Of a stretch of DNA of 34,222 bases, positions 31,757-34,222 are shown piece by piece. The position numbers were made by a program, and so were the translations under genes. Position 1 is the stretch's first letter. Every line of letters begins with the position of its first letter. The notes beneath the pieces are model-generated. The model was not told where the DNA came from, did not search any database, and worked only from the letters and a program-made list of their open reading frames with translations. The DNA is from Clostridia bacterium (GTDB taxonomy: Bacteria > Bacillota > Clostridia > Oscillospirales > CAG-272): NCBI GenBank assembly GCA_017936565.1, contig JAGBFG010000032.1:1-34222 (forward strand), in the 5' to 3' direction.

Positions 31757-31925
31757 AACAAACTTGATAGATAAAAAGGCACCTGCATTTTATATTATAT
31801 GGGGATGCAATACCCATTTTGTCTTTTACATAGTGGATTTAATAAAAATACAAATTCGGCTTGTAAAAGGCAGGGTGTTCTTGTTGTATTCAAGTCGGTT
31901 TAGCAACTTGAAGTTTATGTTTTTC
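31757..31925 (+). ncRNA. Possible small RNA from the orphan promoter
   Basis: The predicted transcript contains hairpins ATGGG/CCCAT (31799-31817) and TTCAAGT/ACTTGAA (31889-31912). The latter is followed, after GTTTATG, by TTTTT, a weak terminator. It ends just before the 3' end of the convergent membrane-protein gene and could be antisense to its transcript. No known RNA family was recognised. Confidence 0.25.
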
Positions 31926-31940
31926 TGCGTTGGCTTCAGG

Positions 31941-32360
31941 TTAAACCGCTATCACTTTTTCGTTGCCACTTGAATAGATTGTAAACGGATAGTTGCTTTT
32001 ATATCGGAGCATATGTGGCTTAGGTGAAATTGCGGTAGGCGAGCATTGTTGGCCGAATTTCGAAATTCGCTTTTTAACCTTTTTGACAGCGAATGACTCG
32101 GGAAGCGCAAACCATTTTCTCGCTGTATTGTTACAGTGTAATAGTGCCAATTGAATGTCTATTACCATCAGAAACGCAAGGTTCTTAAAAACATATATAA
32201 AAAGAGCAATTACCAAAGCTGCGCTTACAACAATTTGAATTGTCAGATGAACAAAATCCAAATTGGTAACGATAATAATTGGGGCGATAAATCCGCCGAG
32301 CACTACCACATAAACAAAAATTCTGCACAATAATGCGTTTTTTAATTGTGGAAATCTCAA
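31941..32360 (-). CDS. Small membrane protein of unknown function
   Basis: A 139-residue protein starting at a TTG (32358-32360) with a strong CGGAGG site eight bases upstream. Two hydrophobic helices (about 11-32 and 37-62) are followed by a third, weaker one (about 62-75) and a polar basic tail with 'SPTAISPKPHMLRYKSNYPF'. It ends abruptly and may be a truncated version of a longer protein. Codon composition is more AT-rich than the neighbours. It follows the FAD-oxidoreductase gene by 42 bases on the same strand and may be its operon partner. No function recognised. Confidence 0.6.
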   Translation of the reverse strand: MRFPQLKNALLCRIFVYVVVLGGFIAPIIIVTNLDFVHLTIQIVVSAALVIALFIYVFKNLAFLMVIDIQLALLHCNNTARKWFALPESFAVKKVKKRISKFGQQCSPTAISPKPHMLRYKSNYPFTIYSSGNEKVIAV

Positions 32361-32402
32361 GCTCGAGACCTCCGTTTTGACTTCTTTTTATTAGATTTTA
32401 GG

Positions 32403-33710
32403 CTACAAAACAAAGTTTTGTTTACATATCCGCTGTTTTAGCTGCTCGACAGGCAAATCATATACGGGTGCACCGGTGATACAGTGCAGATCGGCAATCA
32501 AACCGGCTGCTTCGCCGATGCTCATAGCGGTTGCTTGAACGCGAATCGAGGCATACGGCTCTTTTTCCGATGAAATGCACCGCCCCGCCGCAATGAGATT
32601 GTCAAAGCCCTTCGCGACCATGGATTCGTACGGAACGTAACAGTTTCCTTTGAGTGAAAGTAGTTTTTGTCCCGCGCCCATTGCTGAGTGTATATCCATC
32701 GGATGCGCGCAATGCGCTACTGCGCAACGAGGGACGGCTTCACCCCCGAAATCCTTTAGCGTGATCGTATGAACCCCTTCAATATGTCTGGTTTCACGAA
32801 CCCCGGCATTCACGGCAGAGGACACGATCTCGCAGTTTTTAAACTCGGGATACTTTTCTCTCAGCAATTCAACAATACGGAATATATCTTCCCGCAGCGC
32901 ACACTCGGCTTTTGTAAAGTCCTCTCTGTCCGTCGCGTTTGCATTGGCGCGTGTGATATTAACAGCAAGAGAATTTCCCATCAAAAGCGCGTTGAACCAC
33001 GGACCGCCAAATTGGCGCACCTTCCCTTTTTCAACACATTCCAACAGATACCTTCGGATTTCGGCATTGCACGACGGCTTTCCGTCCTTGCCGTTGTGAT
33101 GAATGCAATCCCTCAAAAGCTCGGTAGAGGTATCCACACCGGTGATGATAAAGCATAAAGAGACAGGCTGCAGCTCCTCGGTTTGCTGTAGCATCGGAAC
33201 GCCTGCCATATAGCATAGATTCCCATCGCCTGTGGCATCAATAAAGCATTGTCCTCGAATCGCTTCCGTTCCGTTTTTGCTTTCAATGATGGCGTGAGTC
33301 ACTCGTTGTTTTTCGACGATGCAATCTGAAAGATAGCAGTTTGTATAAAGCGATACGCCGCTTTCCATCGCCATTTGCTGCGCGACCAATTTATAATATT
33401 CAAGATTGACAGAAACATGCCCCTTGGGCAGCTCAACCTGCGCCGCACCGAGCTTTTCCAACCGTTGCACAAGCTCCCATGCGATTCCTCCGACAACACG
33501 CTTGCCTTGAAAATAGAATCCACTAATAGGAACAACGTATCCGCCCGTCGCGGTTCCGCCAAGGAATCCGTATCGCTCTATCAATGCGGTCTTTTTCCCG
33601 CACCTTGCCGCAGAAATCGCGGCAACCAGCCCAGCAGGCCCGCCCCCGCATACGACCACGTCGTACTCGCCAACCACCGAAATGTTTTTTTGCACAGAAA
33701 CGGCTTTCAT
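32403..33710 (-). CDS. FAD-dependent oxidoreductase (FAD_oxidored family)
   Basis: A 435-residue flavoprotein. The dinucleotide-binding motif is 'VVVCGGGPAGLVAAISAARCG' (G22-x-G-x-x-G27), followed by 'ALIERYGFLGGTATGGYV', which is characteristic of this family, then 'FIDATGDGNLCYMAG' and the C-terminal FAD motif 'NLIAAGRCIS' with 'VQATAMSIGEAAG'. I chose the ATG at 33708-33710 because of its AAAGGA site eight bases upstream; the longer open frame would run through the promoter. Substrate unknown; relatives occur in gene clusters for catabolism of sugars and organic acids. Possibly co-transcribed with the small membrane protein. Confidence 0.9.
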   Translation of the reverse strand: MKAVSVQKNISVVGEYDVVVCGGGPAGLVAAISAARCGKKTALIERYGFLGGTATGGYVVPISGFYFQGKRVVGGIAWELVQRLEKLGAAQVELPKGHVSVNLEYYKLVAQQMAMESGVSLYTNCYLSDCIVEKQRVTHAIIESKNGTEAIRGQCFIDATGDGNLCYMAGVPMLQQTEELQPVSLCFIITGVDTSTELLRDCIHHNGKDGKPSCNAEIRRYLLECVEKGKVRQFGGPWFNALLMGNSLAVNITRANANATDREDFTKAECALREDIFRIVELLREKYPEFKNCEIVSSAVNAGVRETRHIEGVHTITLKDFGGEAVPRCAVAHCAHPMDIHSAMGAGQKLLSLKGNCYVPYESMVAKGFDNLIAAGRCISSEKEPYASIRVQATAMSIGEAAGLIADLHCITGAPVYDLPVEQLKQRICKQNFVL

Positions 33711-33747
33711 ACTTACCATCCTTTCGTTTTGATAATTTGATAATTCA

Positions 33748-33776
33748 ATTATAGCATTAATCCATTTGCATTTCAA
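33748..33776 (-). promoter_or_regulatory. Promoter of the FAD-oxidoreductase gene
   Basis: On the minus strand, TTGAAA (33771-33776) and TATAAT (33748-33753) are 17 bp apart, with an extended -10 TG. Confidence 0.82.
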
Positions 33777-33928
33777 CCATAAAATTTCCGAAGTTTTAGT
33801 GAAGAGTAAAAAAGTTATCCCTAAGGACAAGTCGCATAGTCCTCGTCTCAACTTGGGGCGCGGCTTATCTGAGCAAAATATGCATTTTAAAACCATATAA
33901 GGTCGGCTCTTTTTTTGCTATTAAACGA

Positions 33929-33957
33929 TTGAAAAATTCATAAAAATATGGTATAAT
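33929..33957 (+). promoter_or_regulatory. Promoter of the Crp/Fnr-type gene
   Basis: TTGAAA (33929-33934) and TATAAT (33952-33957) are 17 bp apart, with an extended -10 TG. Confidence 0.82.
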
Positions 33958-33988
33958 ACAAAAAAGTCATTTGAAAGGAGTCGAAGCC

Positions 33989-34222
33989 ATGCCACTTGAA
34001 AATTTCTACGAAACATATTTTCCGTTCTGGAGTGTGCTTGCCGAGGCGGACAAGCAGCTACTTTGCGAAAACACGGCAGAAAAGCACTTCGACCGCTCCC
34101 AACCCGTTCACGACAATATGGGATGCACGGGGCTTTTCATCGTGCGCTCGGGCAGGCTTCGTCTTTATATGCTTTCCGAGGACGGCAAAGAGATCACCCT
34201 CTACCGCCTCTCGCCGGGTGAC
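33989..34222 (+). CDS. Crp/Fnr-family transcriptional regulator, N-terminal part (runs off the right edge)
   Basis: The first 78 codons are present. The ATG at 33989 has a GAAAGGAG site. The segment 'FWSVLAEADKQLLCENTAEKHF' followed by 'GLFIVRSGRLRLYMLSEDGKE' and 'ITLYRLSPGD' is the beginning of a cyclic-nucleotide-binding-type sensor domain as in Crp/Fnr regulators. The DNA-binding helix-turn-helix lies outside the window, so the subfamily and ligand (cAMP-like, haem, iron-sulfur or redox) cannot be told. Confidence 0.87.
   Translation, partial: MPLENFYETYFPFWSVLAEADKQLLCENTAEKHFDRSQPVHDNMGCTGLFIVRSGRLRLYMLSEDGKEITLYRLSPGD

Larger units (their letters stand above)
31372..31940. other. Intergenic stretch of 569 bp without a convincing protein gene
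   Basis: The left third holds the long structured repeat copy (31451-31655). The right part is AT-rich and holds an orphan promoter (31722-31750) followed by several small hairpins. A 69-codon TTG-initiated frame at 31764 has no ribosome binding site and an untypical composition, and I do not call it. Confidence 0.7.

Noticed and set aside
31764-31973. 69-codon frame behind the orphan promoter
   Set aside because: It begins with TTG without any ribosome binding site, and its Phe/Ile/Tyr-rich content is what AT-rich noncoding DNA gives.
33795-33860. Possible third copy of the GCCACCC repeat element
   Set aside because: It shares AGTGAAGAGTAAAAAAG with the short copy, but the hairpin and the 3' flank are absent; the match is too short.

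Overview
The window looks like a chromosome segment of an anaerobic, gut-type Firmicute of class Clostridia. The support is sequence style only: sigma-A-type promoters with 17-bp spacers, AAAGG/GGAGG ribosome binding sites, Gram-positive lipoprotein signals, ABC and MFS uptake systems and many glycoside-related genes. No rRNA, tRNA, CRISPR array, transposase or phage gene was seen. Genes are arranged in short operons on both strands, usually divergent from a shared promoter region and closed by clear hairpin terminators.

Layout. 1-2300: the start of an SGNH/GDSL hydrolase, a 5'-truncated S23-type four-helix-bundle gene, an array of small palindromic hairpins that runs into the 3' end of the next gene, and the rRNA methyltransferase rlmD. 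2300-6700: an NhaC antiporter and a 997-residue protein in which an MFS transporter continues directly into a family 2 glycoside hydrolase. 6800-9360: a polar amino-acid ABC operon whose binding protein appears circularly permuted and whose ATPase carries an insertion of about 63 residues. 9460-12400: an MDR/Gfo-Idh oxidoreductase pair divergent from an AraC regulator. 12400-14020: a second hairpin array and a repeat-containing lipoprotein. 14170-21600: a 218-residue protein of unknown function and an oligopeptide ABC operon (binding protein, two permeases, two ATPases) ending in a small membrane protein. 21600-25600: an OPA-type transporter, a BNR-propeller protein and a GH39-like hydrolase. 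25600-28840: malic enzyme and an Ldh_2-family dehydrogenase, divergent from a DeoR regulator. 28840-34222: a repeated terminator-like element, a PnuC-type transporter, an AraC regulator, a Cu/Zn superoxide dismutase, an AT-rich stretch with a highly structured element and an orphan promoter, a small membrane protein, an FAD-dependent oxidoreductase and the start of a Crp/Fnr regulator.

Taken together, most genes serve uptake and early catabolism of small organic nutrients: glycosides, sugar derivatives, peptides, amino acids and malate-like acids. Each unit has a local regulator or a recognisable promoter. The most unusual items are the transporter-hydrolase fusion, the permuted binding protein with its insertion-bearing ATPase, and the families of short structured repeats, one of which supplies the last residues of RlmD and borders a truncated S23-type gene. 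All assignments were made by reading; no database search was run.
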